Assembly (NCBI RefSeq): GCF_900111235.1
Contig: NZ_FOJI01000003.1
Location: 186,001-250,000, forward strand
Length of the DNA: 64,000 nt
Source: [Clostridium] fimetarium
GTDB taxonomy: Bacteria; Bacillota; Clostridia; Lachnospirales; Lachnospiraceae
Direction: 5' to 3'
Every line of letters starts with the position of its first letter. Position 1 is the first letter of the stretch. This document shows, piece after piece, positions 7,371 to 14,923 of this stretch. The position numbers and the translations under genes are program-made. The notes below the pieces were generated by a model. The model searched no databases and had not been told where the DNA came from. It worked only from the letters and a program-made list of their open reading frames with translations.

Positions 7371-8681
7371 TTAATATCCCCAATATCCAAGTTCACAGCC
7401 CTTATCATATATTGCATTACCCTCAATCCAATATCCATAAGAGTTCAAATGCGATTCATCCCAAACTTTTAATGAATAAGGCACTTCCCCGTTCTCAAGC
7501 TGAATGAAATCATCAAGGCTTTCAGGGATTTCGAATGCCTTTAACCATCCATCATTTGCAAAATCCACTAGATATTGTCTCATATTTAAGAAATGATCCC
7601 CATAAGCCAACTTTAATGCATTTTCCCAATCTGCTCTATAAGCCGCAGTGTAATCCGTATCTCCAACAATTATATAATATTTACACTGATTATATTCAAT
7701 CATTGCATCATACTGTGCTATCAGCACATCATAGTCGCCCAGATATCCACCATTGTTGCCCATTTGCAGAATTAAAATATCGCCCTTTCTTTCGATTGAT
7801 GGTGGTGTAATTATAGGCGTATAAATGGAAATAACTAATTCTGATCCGTCTTGTATTCTTGTGAACAAAAATGTTTCTGAATTCCAATCATAACTTAGTT
7901 TTCCAACTATACCGCCAATTGAACAGGCATCAAAACATTCTTTTTCTCCATAACTTCCATTTATATTTGGATCAACTAAATAACCATCTTCGCATACTAT
8001 CTGACTGATTGAAACACTTCCGCTGTCTGGAATCGTAATATCATTGACATACATTTTCAGTCCGCCTTGTCTGCATGCAATCGTCCTGCTATCTTCTCCA
8101 GATACGCCCATATTATATACTGTTAAATTGGTAAGTTCCCCAAGCGTTGATGGCATTGTTTTACCGTTTATGTTTATACTTATTCCATTTACTTTAATAT
8201 TTGTCAGAATCGGATAATTGGGCCCTGTGCCTATTCCTTCTGTCAAACTGTCACCCCAACATGTTATCGAACGCAATAAGCCATCATATGCAATCACTTC
8301 TGAAGATAGCGTTCTAACCCTAGTTGGTGCTGTGGTTGATGATGTATCTTCTGCAGCAGTTTTCGCTTCTTCGACTCTTGTTGACTCTATTTCTGCCTCT
8401 GTACGAACTTCAGTTGTATCTAAAATTTCTTCCTCTAACGCTTGTGTCTCTAATGCTTGTCTCTCTAGTGCTTGTCTCTCTAGTGCTTGTCTCTCTAGCG
8501 CTTGTCTCTCTAGTGCTTGTCTCTCTAGTGCTTGTCTCTCTTCTTGTGATATCTGTGTAGCATTAGGGAATATACGAGTATTTGCCCTACTACTAAAAGA
8601 AAACCCTACAAAATACTCAATCATACATAGAAAAATAACAAATCCAAATTTTAAAAATATTCTTTTTTTATACTTTTTCAA
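7371..8681 (-). CDS. Membrane-anchored SGNH/GDSL hydrolase with ERQAL repeats
   Basis: About 436 residues. There is a short basic N-terminus, one membrane helix, a repeat stalk of ERQAL x6 plus ETQAL, a Thr/Glu linker, and then an SGNH-hydrolase domain. Visible blocks are WGDSLTEG (catalytic Ser), VSGEDSR, ILQMGNNGG (block III Asn) and DESHLN (catalytic Asp-x-x-His). It probably de-esterifies a cell-wall or extracellular polymer (family-level inference). The longest frame begins at 8735, but those codons lie inside the tRNA terminator hairpin; a TTG at 8681 with AAGGAG 6 nt upstream is the better start. Confidence 0.82.
   Translation of the reverse strand: MKKYKKRIFLKFGFVIFLCMIEYFVGFSFSSRANTRIFPNATQISQEERQALERQALERQALERQALERQALERQALETQALEEEILDTTEVRTEAEIESTRVEEAKTAAEDTSSTTAPTRVRTLSSEVIAYDGLLRSITCWGDSLTEGIGTGPNYPILTNIKVNGISININGKTMPSTLGELTNLTVYNMGVSGEDSRTIACRQGGLKMYVNDITIPDSGSVSISQIVCEDGYLVDPNINGSYGEKECFDACSIGGIVGKLSYDWNSETFLFTRIQDGSELVISIYTPIITPPSIERKGDILILQMGNNGGYLGDYDVLIAQYDAMIEYNQCKYYIIVGDTDYTAAYRADWENALKLAYGDHFLNMRQYLVDFANDGWLKAFEIPESLDDFIQLENGEVPYSLKVWDESHLNSYGYWIEGNAIYDKGCELGYWGY
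8437..8541 (-). repeat. 15-bp coding tandem repeat (7 units)
   Basis: Seven 15-bp units (AGYGCTTGTCTCTCT on the plus strand) encode ETQAL followed by six ERQAL on the minus strand. Units differ at one or two bases only, so the copy number is probably variable between strains. Confidence 0.95.
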
Positions 8682-8704
8682 TATTATCTCCTTATCAGAT
8701 TTGT

Positions 8705-8731
8705 AAAAGGCACCCTTAATAAGGTGCCTTC
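8705..8731 (-). terminator. Rho-independent terminator downstream of tRNA-Thr
   Basis: Stem AAGGCACC / GGGTGCCTT with loop TTATTAA followed by TTTTAC on the minus strand, 45 nt past the tRNA 3' end. It overlaps the upstream extension of the SGNH hydrolase frame, which argues against the 8735 start. Confidence 0.75.
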
Positions 8732-8775
8732 TCATTTTTGAACTATTAGAACATCTAACTTATCTGCATCTTTAA

Positions 8776-8848
8776 AGCTCCCAACGGGAATCGAACCCGT
8801 GACCTCCACCTTACCAAGGTGGCGCTCTACCTGCTGAGCCATGGCAGC
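8776..8848 (-). tRNA. tRNA-Thr (anticodon GGT)
   Basis: 73-nt cloverleaf: D-arm GGCTCAGCAGGTAGAGC, anticodon stem CCACC/GGTGG with loop TTGGTAA (anticodon GGT), and T-arm with GGTTCGATTCC. The acceptor arms GCTGCCA and TGGGAGC leave a G.G mismatch at pair 4-69; CCA is not encoded. It sits just downstream of sigH on the same strand. Confidence 0.93.
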
Positions 8849-8909
8849 ATACCGCATAAACATATCTTATGTATGGTATTATATTAACCCCTTTTTGTCA
8901 AGTGAGATA

Positions 8910-9518
8910 TTATACAATTTCGCTCAATTTATTCCTAATTCTTTGAAGTGCATTATCTACCGATTTTGGGGTTTTACCCAATTTGTTAGCAATTTTGATA
9001 TAATCTAACCCTTCCATTTGTAATAAAAGGACTTTTTTCTCGTATGAACTCAAAGAATTCCCGATTTTACTTTCTATAAAATCGGTACTTTCTTTATCAA
9101 TAAATATTTCTTCTGGGTTCTGTTCCACGGCAGAATAAAGCATATCCGAAAGTTTTGTACTTTCTTCTGCCTTCTCTGATTGGACTGGCATATCAAGTGA
9201 TATATATCCATTCAGTGGTGAATGTTTCTTTCTGTTCGAGGTGGTAACGGCTGTACACATCTGACGGTTTATACACATACTTGCAAACGTTCTAAATGAT
9301 GCATCTTTTAATTCATTATAATCTCTAATTGCTTTGTAAAGTCCAATCATACCCTCTTGAATCAAGTCGTCGTTATCACCACCCACAATAAACATAGCTT
9401 TGGCCTTTTTACGGACCAAATTCTTGTATTTGTTAAAAAGGTAATCTATTGCTATCTCATTTCCTTCTTTGTACAATTCAATTAATTCTTCATCACTGTA
9501 ATCTTCATAGGTTCTCAC
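8910..9518 (-). CDS. sigH: RNA polymerase sigma factor SigH (sigma-30)
   Basis: 202 residues, the usual SigH length. Sigma-70 region 2 is visible as ELYKEGNEIAIDYLFNKYKNLV...DDLIQEGMIGLYKAIRDY and ASFRTFASMCINRQM; region 4 HTH is EKKVLLLQMEGLDYIKIANKLGKTPKSVDNALQRIRNKL. SigH drives early sporulation genes in spore-formers. Synteny with rlmB, mrnC and cysS is the classic Bacillus/Clostridium order (a yacP homologue is absent here). The start is GTG at 9518, ~7 nt after AGAGGG. Confidence 0.93.
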   Translation of the reverse strand: MRTYEDYSDEELIELYKEGNEIAIDYLFNKYKNLVRKKAKAMFIVGGDNDDLIQEGMIGLYKAIRDYNELKDASFRTFASMCINRQMCTAVTTSNRKKHSPLNGYISLDMPVQSEKAEESTKLSDMLYSAVEQNPEEIFIDKESTDFIESKIGNSLSSYEKKVLLLQMEGLDYIKIANKLGKTPKSVDNALQRIRNKLSEIV

Positions 9519-9585
9519 TTGTCAGCCCTCTGGATAATTGATTTACATATATATTCTATTTTACTTATGGTTTGTTCTATTTATG

Positions 9586-10344
9586 CTATATTTGCTTATT
9601 CAATCTTTGTCTAACGATTTCAAAAGCCATAACACCTGCTGCAACGGAAGCATTTAGTGAATCGATATCACCCTTCATAGGAATTGAAGATATAAAATCA
9701 CACTTTTCTTTGACAAGACGGCTTACGCCTTCTCCTTCACTACCAATTACAAGGCCAATTGGTCCAGTAAGATTTTGCTTGTACATAACTTCTCCAGCCA
9801 TATCCGCACACATAAACCAGATACCTTTTTCTTTTAATTCTTCTATTGTTCTTGTAATATTCGTAACTTTTGCTACTGGTGTATAATTAATAGCGCCTGC
9901 TGAAGCCTTAACAACTGTAGATGTAAGCCCTGCTGCACGTCTCTTAGGAATAATAACTCCATGAGCACCTGCAAGATTAGCAGATCTAATAATTGCGCCA
10001 AGATTATGTGGATCCTCAATGCCATCAAGTATAAATATAAATGGATCTTCACCCTTTTCTTTAGCAATATTTAAAATATCTTCTACTTCAGCATATTCAT
10101 AAGCTGCTGCATAAGCGATAACACCCTGATGTTTTCCTGTCTCTGACATATTATCAAGACGTTCTTTATCTACATAATTAATGATAGTATCATATTTTTT
10201 TGCTTCTCTAGTAATTGATTTAACAGGTCCATCGTCACATCCGTCAAGTATAAATAATTTGTCGATTGTTTTTCCTGCACGAAAAGCCTCTAGTACTGGG
10301 TTTCTTCCCTCAATTGTAAATTCTTGGTATCTCATATTTTCCAT
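9586..10344 (-). CDS. rlmB: 23S rRNA (guanosine-2251-2'-O)-methyltransferase (RlmB/TrmH SpoU family)
   Basis: 252 residues. The N-terminal substrate-binding domain begins with EGRNPVLEAFRAGKTIDKLFI. The SPOUT catalytic domain has all three knot motifs: DGIEDPHNLGAIIRSANLAG (with NxGAxxR), GLVIGSEGEGVSR and IPMKGDIDSLNASVAAGVMAFE. It modifies the P-loop of 23S rRNA. Starts at 10344 and 10335 are both possible; GGATGG lies in front of the second. It is part of the cysE-cysS-mrnC-rlmB-sigH run. Confidence 0.93.
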   Translation of the reverse strand: MENMRYQEFTIEGRNPVLEAFRAGKTIDKLFILDGCDDGPVKSITREAKKYDTIINYVDKERLDNMSETGKHQGVIAYAAAYEYAEVEDILNIAKEKGEDPFIFILDGIEDPHNLGAIIRSANLAGAHGVIIPKRRAAGLTSTVVKASAGAINYTPVAKVTNITRTIEELKEKGIWFMCADMAGEVMYKQNLTGPIGLVIGSEGEGVSRLVKEKCDFISSIPMKGDIDSLNASVAAGVMAFEIVRQRLNKQI

Positions 10345-10386
10345 CCTATTCTGCCTGCTTTGCAGGTCCCATTCACTATAGTATCT

Positions 10387-10962
10387 CTATAGTTCTCCAA
10401 TGTCTTCTAAACTTATTTTAATTAATTCTATCATTCGCTCATATCTACCAAGCAAATATAGATATCCTATCAGTGCTTCAAAACCAGTTGCTCGTCTATA
10501 GTCATTCACTGAAGCGTTCTTTGCAGTTGAAGCTGACTTTGCATTACGTCCACGCTTATATACTGCCCGTTCTTCATCTGATAATATTGGTTCAATCACT
10601 CGCACCATCTTCGATTGCGTTTCAGCCTTAACAATTGAATTTGCCCTCTTATTAATCTTATTCACTTGCATATTACCCTGATTAACAAGAAATGTCCTTA
10701 TTACTAAGTCATAGGCATCATCACCGATATACGCCAAAGTAAGAGGTGAATATGTTAATATATTCACTTCCTTAAGTCCAAGACCATTTTTCATAGCTGA
10801 AATAAAATCTTGTCCATTTTTATTATCTAACTCGTCTTCTGGAATATTATATAACTCATCTTCCGAAATATTATCTAGATCTTCTTCAAGTATGTTATCC
10901 AGCATTTTTTCAACCATATTTTCTATCTTCTTTTCAAGTATATCGTCTAGCTTCTCTTCCAT
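10387..10962 (-). CDS. mrnC: Mini-ribonuclease III with acidic repeat N-terminus
   Basis: 191 residues. The C-terminal ~135 are a Mini-III RNase III domain (LTYSPLTLAYIGDDAYDLVIRTFLV; SKMVRVIEPILSDEERAVYKRGRNAKS; YRRATGFEALIGYLYLLGRYER) without a dsRNA-binding domain, known for 23S rRNA 3'/5' end maturation. The first ~55 residues are an unusual extension of acidic 8-residue repeats (LDNILEED, LDNISEDE, LYNIPEDE, LDNKN). Normal Mini-III proteins lack this. The gene overlaps the end of cysS by 16 bp, and the ribosome site GAAGG fits the ATG at 10962, so the extension is probably translated. Confidence 0.9.
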   Translation of the reverse strand: MEEKLDDILEKKIENMVEKMLDNILEEDLDNISEDELYNIPEDELDNKNGQDFISAMKNGLGLKEVNILTYSPLTLAYIGDDAYDLVIRTFLVNQGNMQVNKINKRANSIVKAETQSKMVRVIEPILSDEERAVYKRGRNAKSASTAKNASVNDYRRATGFEALIGYLYLLGRYERMIELIKISLEDIGEL

Positions 10963-12353
10963 CTTACGCCTTCTCTAGTATCCTCTAAAGTAATACCTTT
11001 GCTAATTAACAAATCTCTGATTTCATCGCCTCTTGCAAAATTCTTATCTTTTCTTGCTTGTTGTCTTTCAGCAATCAAATTATCTATATCTGTATCTAAT
11101 ATTTCCACTTCTTTTACTATGATAAGTCCTAATACACTACTCAACTTAATAATATCACTAATCAGAACATTTAAATATTGTTTGCTATTATCACCTGTAC
11201 TATTCGAATTTGCATATTTCACTAATTCAAATATCGCTGATATAGCATCTGCTGTATTAAAGTCATCATCCATCGCTGCTTCAAACTTATCAAAATATTC
11301 TTTCGCAGCATCAATTTTTGCTTTTTCATTATCTAAAATATTATCAACACTTGATGTTTCCACTAAATGTTTTAAATTTACAACAGAAGTGATTATTCTA
11401 TCCAGACCATTCTTAGATGCTTCCATTAAATCTCTACTAAAATTAATTGGAGTTCTATAATGTGCACTTAACATGAAAAATCTTAACACCTGAAGGTCAT
11501 ATTCTTCTGAAATGTCTCTAACAGTAAAAAAATTACCAAGAGACTTTGACATCTTCCTGTTATCAATATTAAGAAATGCATTATGCATCCAATATTTTGC
11601 AAAATGAACTCCGTTGGCTGCTTCACTTTGTGCAATTTCATTTTCATGATGAGGAAAAACAAGATCTTCTCCGCCTGCATGAATATCAATTTTATCACCA
11701 AGATACTTCTTTGCCATCACAGAACATTCAATATGCCATCCTGGACGTCCATCACTCCATGGTGATATCCAGAATGGTTCATTATCCTTCTTTGGTTTCC
11801 AAAGAACAAAATCCATTGGATCTTCCTTCTCTGACTCCCCTGCTACTTTGATATCCCTATGTCCTGCCTGTAAATCATCCAAATTTTTCTTTGACAACTT
11901 ACCATAATCTTCAAATTTGTTAGTTCTAAAGTATACAGTACCATTTACATTATACGCATATCCTTTTTCAATCAACTTGCCTATCATATCAAGCATACCA
12001 CATATTTCTTCTGTGGCAAGGGGATGTTTTGTTGCTGGCAAAACATTTAAGCTTTCCATATCTTTTTTGCATTCTGCAATATATCTTTGCGAAATAACAG
12101 AAGCATCTACGCCTTCTTCAATTGCTTTCTTGATTATTTTATCATCTATATCTGTAAAATTCGATACGAAATTAACATCATATCCTTTGTACTCCATATA
12201 TCTTCGAACAGTGTCAAAACAAATCATTGCTCGTGCATTTCCAATATGAATAAGATTATATACTGTTGGTCCACATACATACATCTTAACCTTTCCAGGT
12301 TCCAATGGCACAAATTCTTCTTTTTTTCTTGTAAGTGTATTATATATTTTCAT
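10947..12353 (-). CDS. cysS: Cysteinyl-tRNA synthetase
   Basis: 468 residues, typical of bacterial CysRS. Class I motifs: HIGNA (HIGH) with zinc Cys in YVCGPTVYN, zinc-site HIECSVM and HAGGEDLVFPHHENE, and KMSKS in NRKMSKSLGNF. The frame is open to a TTG at 12374, but the ATG at 12353 follows GAGGAAGG and gives the canonical N-terminus MKIYNTLTRKK. The gap to the cysE stop is one base, so both should be co-transcribed under the T-box at 13154-13400. Confidence 0.96.
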   Translation of the reverse strand: MKIYNTLTRKKEEFVPLEPGKVKMYVCGPTVYNLIHIGNARAMICFDTVRRYMEYKGYDVNFVSNFTDIDDKIIKKAIEEGVDASVISQRYIAECKKDMESLNVLPATKHPLATEEICGMLDMIGKLIEKGYAYNVNGTVYFRTNKFEDYGKLSKKNLDDLQAGHRDIKVAGESEKEDPMDFVLWKPKKDNEPFWISPWSDGRPGWHIECSVMAKKYLGDKIDIHAGGEDLVFPHHENEIAQSEAANGVHFAKYWMHNAFLNIDNRKMSKSLGNFFTVRDISEEYDLQVLRFFMLSAHYRTPINFSRDLMEASKNGLDRIITSVVNLKHLVETSSVDNILDNEKAKIDAAKEYFDKFEAAMDDDFNTADAISAIFELVKYANSNSTGDNSKQYLNVLISDIIKLSSVLGLIIVKEVEILDTDIDNLIAERQQARKDKNFARGDEIRDLLISKGITLEDTREGVRWKRS

Positions 12354-12354
12354 T

Positions 12355-13041
12355 TTACTTTTTTCCTTCCTCAATCATTTTAAATATCTCTTCTATTTGA
12401 CTCTTTAGTACAATATTCTGTCTTTTTATGGATGCTATCTCATCTACAATTGGATCTGGAAAATGAATTTGATCAAGATCATTCTTATTATTACAATCGA
12501 TCTTCACTCCATTTTTACCTTGTATATTCTGCTTAACAATTCTACCAGGTACCCCAACTACAGTTGAATTCGGTGGCACATTCTCGAGTACAACCGAACC
12601 TGCTCCGATTTTTGAATTATCTCCAATTGTAAACGATCCTAATATTTTAGCGCCTGCGCCAATCATAACATTGTTACCCACTGTAGGATGTCTCTTCCCA
12701 TGTTCTTTACCGGTACCACCAAGTGTGACCCCCTGATACAGTGTAACATTATCTCCTATAATTGCCGTCTCTCCAATTACTACACCATAACCATGGTCAA
12801 TAAATAGTCCTTCGCCAATCTGAGCACCCGGGTGAATTTCTATTCCTGTTTTTCTTACTGTTCTTTGTGACATGAATCTGGCCCAGAAATAATGCCCATT
12901 TATATATAACTTATGTGCAAATCTATATCTCATAATTGCTTTAAAACTTGGATACAAAAATACTTCCATACTAGACTTAATTGCTGGGTCACGATCTTTG
13001 ATTATTGCAATTTCTTTCTTTACATAATTAACAAATCCCAT
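12355..13041 (-). CDS. cysE: Serine O-acetyltransferase
   Basis: 228 residues. The N-terminal helical domain (IKDRDPAIKSSMEVFLYPSFKAIMRYRFAHKLY) precedes a left-handed beta-helix of hexapeptide repeats with the catalytic region EIHPGAQIGEGLFIDHGYGVVIGETAIIGDN and TLGGTGKEHGKRHPTVGNN. It catalyses the first committed step of cysteine synthesis. A ~45-residue C-terminal tail extends past the beta-helix. The start is supported by AAGGAG. It is the first gene after a T-box leader, consistent with cysteine-tRNA control of both synthesis and charging genes. Confidence 0.94.
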   Translation of the reverse strand: MGFVNYVKKEIAIIKDRDPAIKSSMEVFLYPSFKAIMRYRFAHKLYINGHYFWARFMSQRTVRKTGIEIHPGAQIGEGLFIDHGYGVVIGETAIIGDNVTLYQGVTLGGTGKEHGKRHPTVGNNVMIGAGAKILGSFTIGDNSKIGAGSVVLENVPPNSTVVGVPGRIVKQNIQGKNGVKIDCNNKNDLDQIHFPDPIVDEIASIKRQNIVLKSQIEEIFKMIEEGKK

Positions 13042-13153
13042 AATAGTCTCCTTTCTATATTAGACGAAGACTCGCTCCGTTCACTGTCTGTATAGACTTG
13101 ATCCAATATACGCGAAGCCTTGTTTTGCTATTACCTTCCTCATTACTTCGCGT

Positions 13154-13400
13154 AAAAAAAATTACCCATCCCAATATAAGAGACGAAGTAATCCGTTGTT
13201 CCACTCTAATAAGAGACAATGTGCCTCTACTCAATGATTCTTAACGTAATCACACGTACTTGGATACTTACACACTTCTAATTCAGATGTTATTTCACCA
13301 AATATGCTCCCGAATGCACTTCATAAATGTCCAGATAAAAACTGATTTCAGCCTAGGTCAGTTTATCTCTGTTATCTTTCCAAATATTACTTTATTCGTT
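13154..13400 (-). promoter_or_regulatory. T-box riboswitch leader of cysE-cysS (probably tRNA-Cys)
   Basis: On the minus strand the T-box core AGAGTGGAACAACGGAT (13192-13208 region) is followed by a terminator: ATTACT-CGTCTC / GGGATG-GGTAAT stem (13161-13192), loop TTATATT, then T8. Upstream, a stem I-like region contains AACTGA..TCAGTT hairpins and candidate TGC specifiers near 13316-13318. The downstream genes make Cys specificity most likely. The exact specifier is not proved by eye. Confidence 0.85.
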
Positions 13401-13458
13401 CAACGCATTTTAATATATATAGTTTAGTTTATGCAACTTGAATTTATTTGTCAATAGT

Positions 13459-14046
13459 CTATTTTTTCTGACATCCTGAACACCCTGTGCATTTGTCACA
13501 GTCTTTCACATCAGTAGACTCTAATTTACTAGTAGGGTTTAACACATCTGTAGAATTGTCATATACATAATTAAATATTGGAGATATACTTGCAATTGCT
13601 TGTGAAGAAATCCCTTCACAAGTGCCTGTAAAACCTAGACCTTCTTCAGTAGTTGCCTTAACATTTACTTGATTAATATCCAATCCTAATGCATCTGCAA
13701 TATTTTTTCTCATATCATCAATATAAGGACTCATCTTAGGCTCCTGAGCAACAATAGTTCCATCAATATTCTCAATAATATAATTATTACTATCTATTAG
13801 TTTTCCAACTTGCTTTAATAACTCGATACTAGAGATACCTTTGTATCTGTCATCATTATCCGGGAAGTGTTTCCCAATATCCCCTAACGCTGCTGCGCCT
13901 AATAAAGCATCTATAATAGCATGTAAGATTACATCTGCATCTGAATGTCCTAGAAGCCCTTTTTCATAAGGTATCTCCACACCACCCATAACAAGTTTTC
14001 TACCTTCAACTAACCTATGAACATCATATCCCATACCAACTCGCAT
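13459..14046 (-). CDS. ispF: 2-C-methyl-D-erythritol 2,4-cyclodiphosphate synthase with Cys-rich tail
   Basis: 195 residues, versus ~158 for most IspF proteins. The catalytic core is normal: GMGYDVHRL (metal Asp/His), [19 protein letters not shown] (metal His), [11 protein letters not shown], and the [20 protein letters not shown] signature. It acts in the MEP isoprenoid pathway. The last ~40 residues form an extra tail ending in [13 protein letters not shown], with four cysteines that could hold a metal or cluster. The start at 14046 is set by GGAG 7 nt upstream; the frame extends to 14076. Strand and position agree with the ispF-cysE order of Firmicutes. Confidence 0.95.
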   Translation of the reverse strand: MRVGMGYDVHRLVEGRKLVMGGVEIPYEKGLLGHSDADVILHAIIDALLGAAALGDIGKHFPDNDDRYKGISSIELLKQVGKLIDSNNYIIENIDGTIVAQEPKMSPYIDDMRKNIADALGLDINQVNVKATTEEGLGFTGTCEGISSQAIASISPIFNYVYDNSTDVLNPTSKLESTDVKDCDKCTGCSGCQKK

Positions 14047-14108
14047 AAATTCTCCAATCTGCCACTGCTGTAGCACTTAAAATATCATTACATATCACTT
14101 GTAAAACA

Positions 14109-14142
14109 ATAAGGACCTAAGAGCAAACTCTTAAGTCCTTAT
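14109..14142 (-). terminator. Terminator downstream of tRNA-Met
   Basis: Minus-strand stem AAGGACTTAAGAG / CTCTTAGGTCCTT with loop TTTG followed by ATTGTTTT, 15 nt past the tRNA-Met gene and ~60 nt before ispF. Confidence 0.8.
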
Positions 14143-14156
14143 AACGCATTGGTTAG

Positions 14157-14230
14157 TAGCGAGAAAGGGATTCGAACCCCCGACACCATGGGTATGAACC
14201 ATGTGCTCTAGCCAACTGAGCTATCTCGCC
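14157..14230 (-). tRNA. tRNA-Met (anticodon CAT)
   Basis: 74-nt cloverleaf: 5' GGCGAGATAGCTCAG, anticodon stem CATGG/CCATG with loop TTCATAC, and T-arm with GGTTCGAATCC. The D-arm and the 5' G pairing argue for the elongator form rather than initiator; a lysidine-modified Ile-CAT is a less likely reading. CCA is not encoded. Confidence 0.9.
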
Positions 14231-14246
14231 ATTTTTCTTAAAGATA

Positions 14247-14319
14247 TGGGACCAATAGGGTTCGAACCTATGACCCTCTGCTTGTAAGGCAGATGCTCTC
14301 CCAGCTGAGCTATGATCCC
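14247..14319 (-). tRNA. tRNA-Val (anticodon TAC)
   Basis: 73-nt cloverleaf: GGGATCATAGCTCAGCTGGGAGAGC, anticodon stem CTGCC/GGCAG-like with loop TTACAAG, GGTTCGAACCC T-arm, and acceptor 3' TGGTCCC plus A. It is separated from tRNA-Met by 16 nt and is probably co-transcribed with it. Confidence 0.95.
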
Positions 14320-14490
14320 ATATATAAGCTCGTCAGCGACGAACTCGCTTTGCTATTATATTATAAAGTCCTCTTTTTTGTCAATACCTTTTAGCTTTTA
14401 TTTTAATATTTATCTCTTTTTATCTTGTTTTATCTTGTAAATCCCTATAAACCCCTTGTATTTATATACTCATACCACATAATTCACATC

Positions 14491-14616
14491 TTTTATCTTT
14501 TAGCTTTTAGCTTTTAGCTTTTAGCTTTTAGCTTTTAGCTTTTAGCTTTTAACTTTTAGCTTTTGGCTTTTGGCTTTTGGCTTTTGGCTTTTGGCTTTTG
14601 GCTTTTGGCTTTTGGC
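14491..14616. repeat. Heptanucleotide tandem repeat TTTTRGC x18
   Basis: Eighteen contiguous 7-bp units: TTTTATC, seven TTTTAGC, TTTTAAC, TTTTAGC, then eight TTTTGGC. The A-type and G-type units are blocked rather than mixed, which points to recent slippage or unequal exchange from one founder. It is intergenic, immediately beside palindromic element copy 1. No gene lies in 14320-14923. Confidence 0.95.
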
Positions 14617-14633
14617 GCCCCCATGAGTATCAA

Positions 14634-14915
14634 GTGAATATGAATTCATAATGATTCAGTTTGCGCAGACCGGCTGAAAGCAGCGCCCATGTTTTTTTCA
14701 AGACTCAGATAAAAAAACGAACGAAGTGAGTCTTTTTATCATCCCTGAGGCTTGCAAAAAAACATGCTGCTTGAAGGAAAGGCAAGCAAAATGAATCGTT
14801 ATAAATTCATATTCACGCCCGTAAGTGAGTCTTTTCATCATCCCTGAGGCTTGCAAAAAAACATGCTGCTTGAAGGAAAGGCAAGCAAAATGAATCGTTA
14901 TGAATTCATATTCAC
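14634..14915 (+). repeat. GACCGGCTG palindromic element, copy 1, with duplicated right half
   Basis: The left arm GTGAATATGAATTCATAATG precedes the core GCAGACCGGCTGAAAGCAGC. A long hairpin (apex CGAACGAAGTGAG) follows, then GCTGCTTGAAGGAAAGGCAAG and the complementary right arm ending TTCATATTCAC at 14816. A 99-bp direct duplication (14726-14824 and 14825-14923, three differences) repeats the right half. The outer, second right arm matches the left arm exactly over TTATGAATTCATATTCAC, whereas the first differs by one base. The element tail forms the 3' end and stop codon of the BNR gene at 14924. Confidence 0.85.
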
Positions 14916-14923
14916 GCCCGTAC

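Noticed and set aside
8682-8735. Upstream start for the SGNH hydrolase at 8735
   Set aside because: These codons coincide with the rho-independent terminator hairpin after tRNA-Thr and have no ribosome site, whereas TTG 8681 has AAGGAG at good spacing.
11483-12383. Several 60-150-codon plus-strand frames over cysS
   Set aside because: They are antisense shadows of a well-conserved synthetase gene; none has a ribosome site or recognisable domain.
14491-14616. Possible CRISPR array
   Set aside because: Units are contiguous 7-mers with no spacers and no cas genes; it is a simple tandem repeat. The same applies to TTCTTGGC at 41803-41858.
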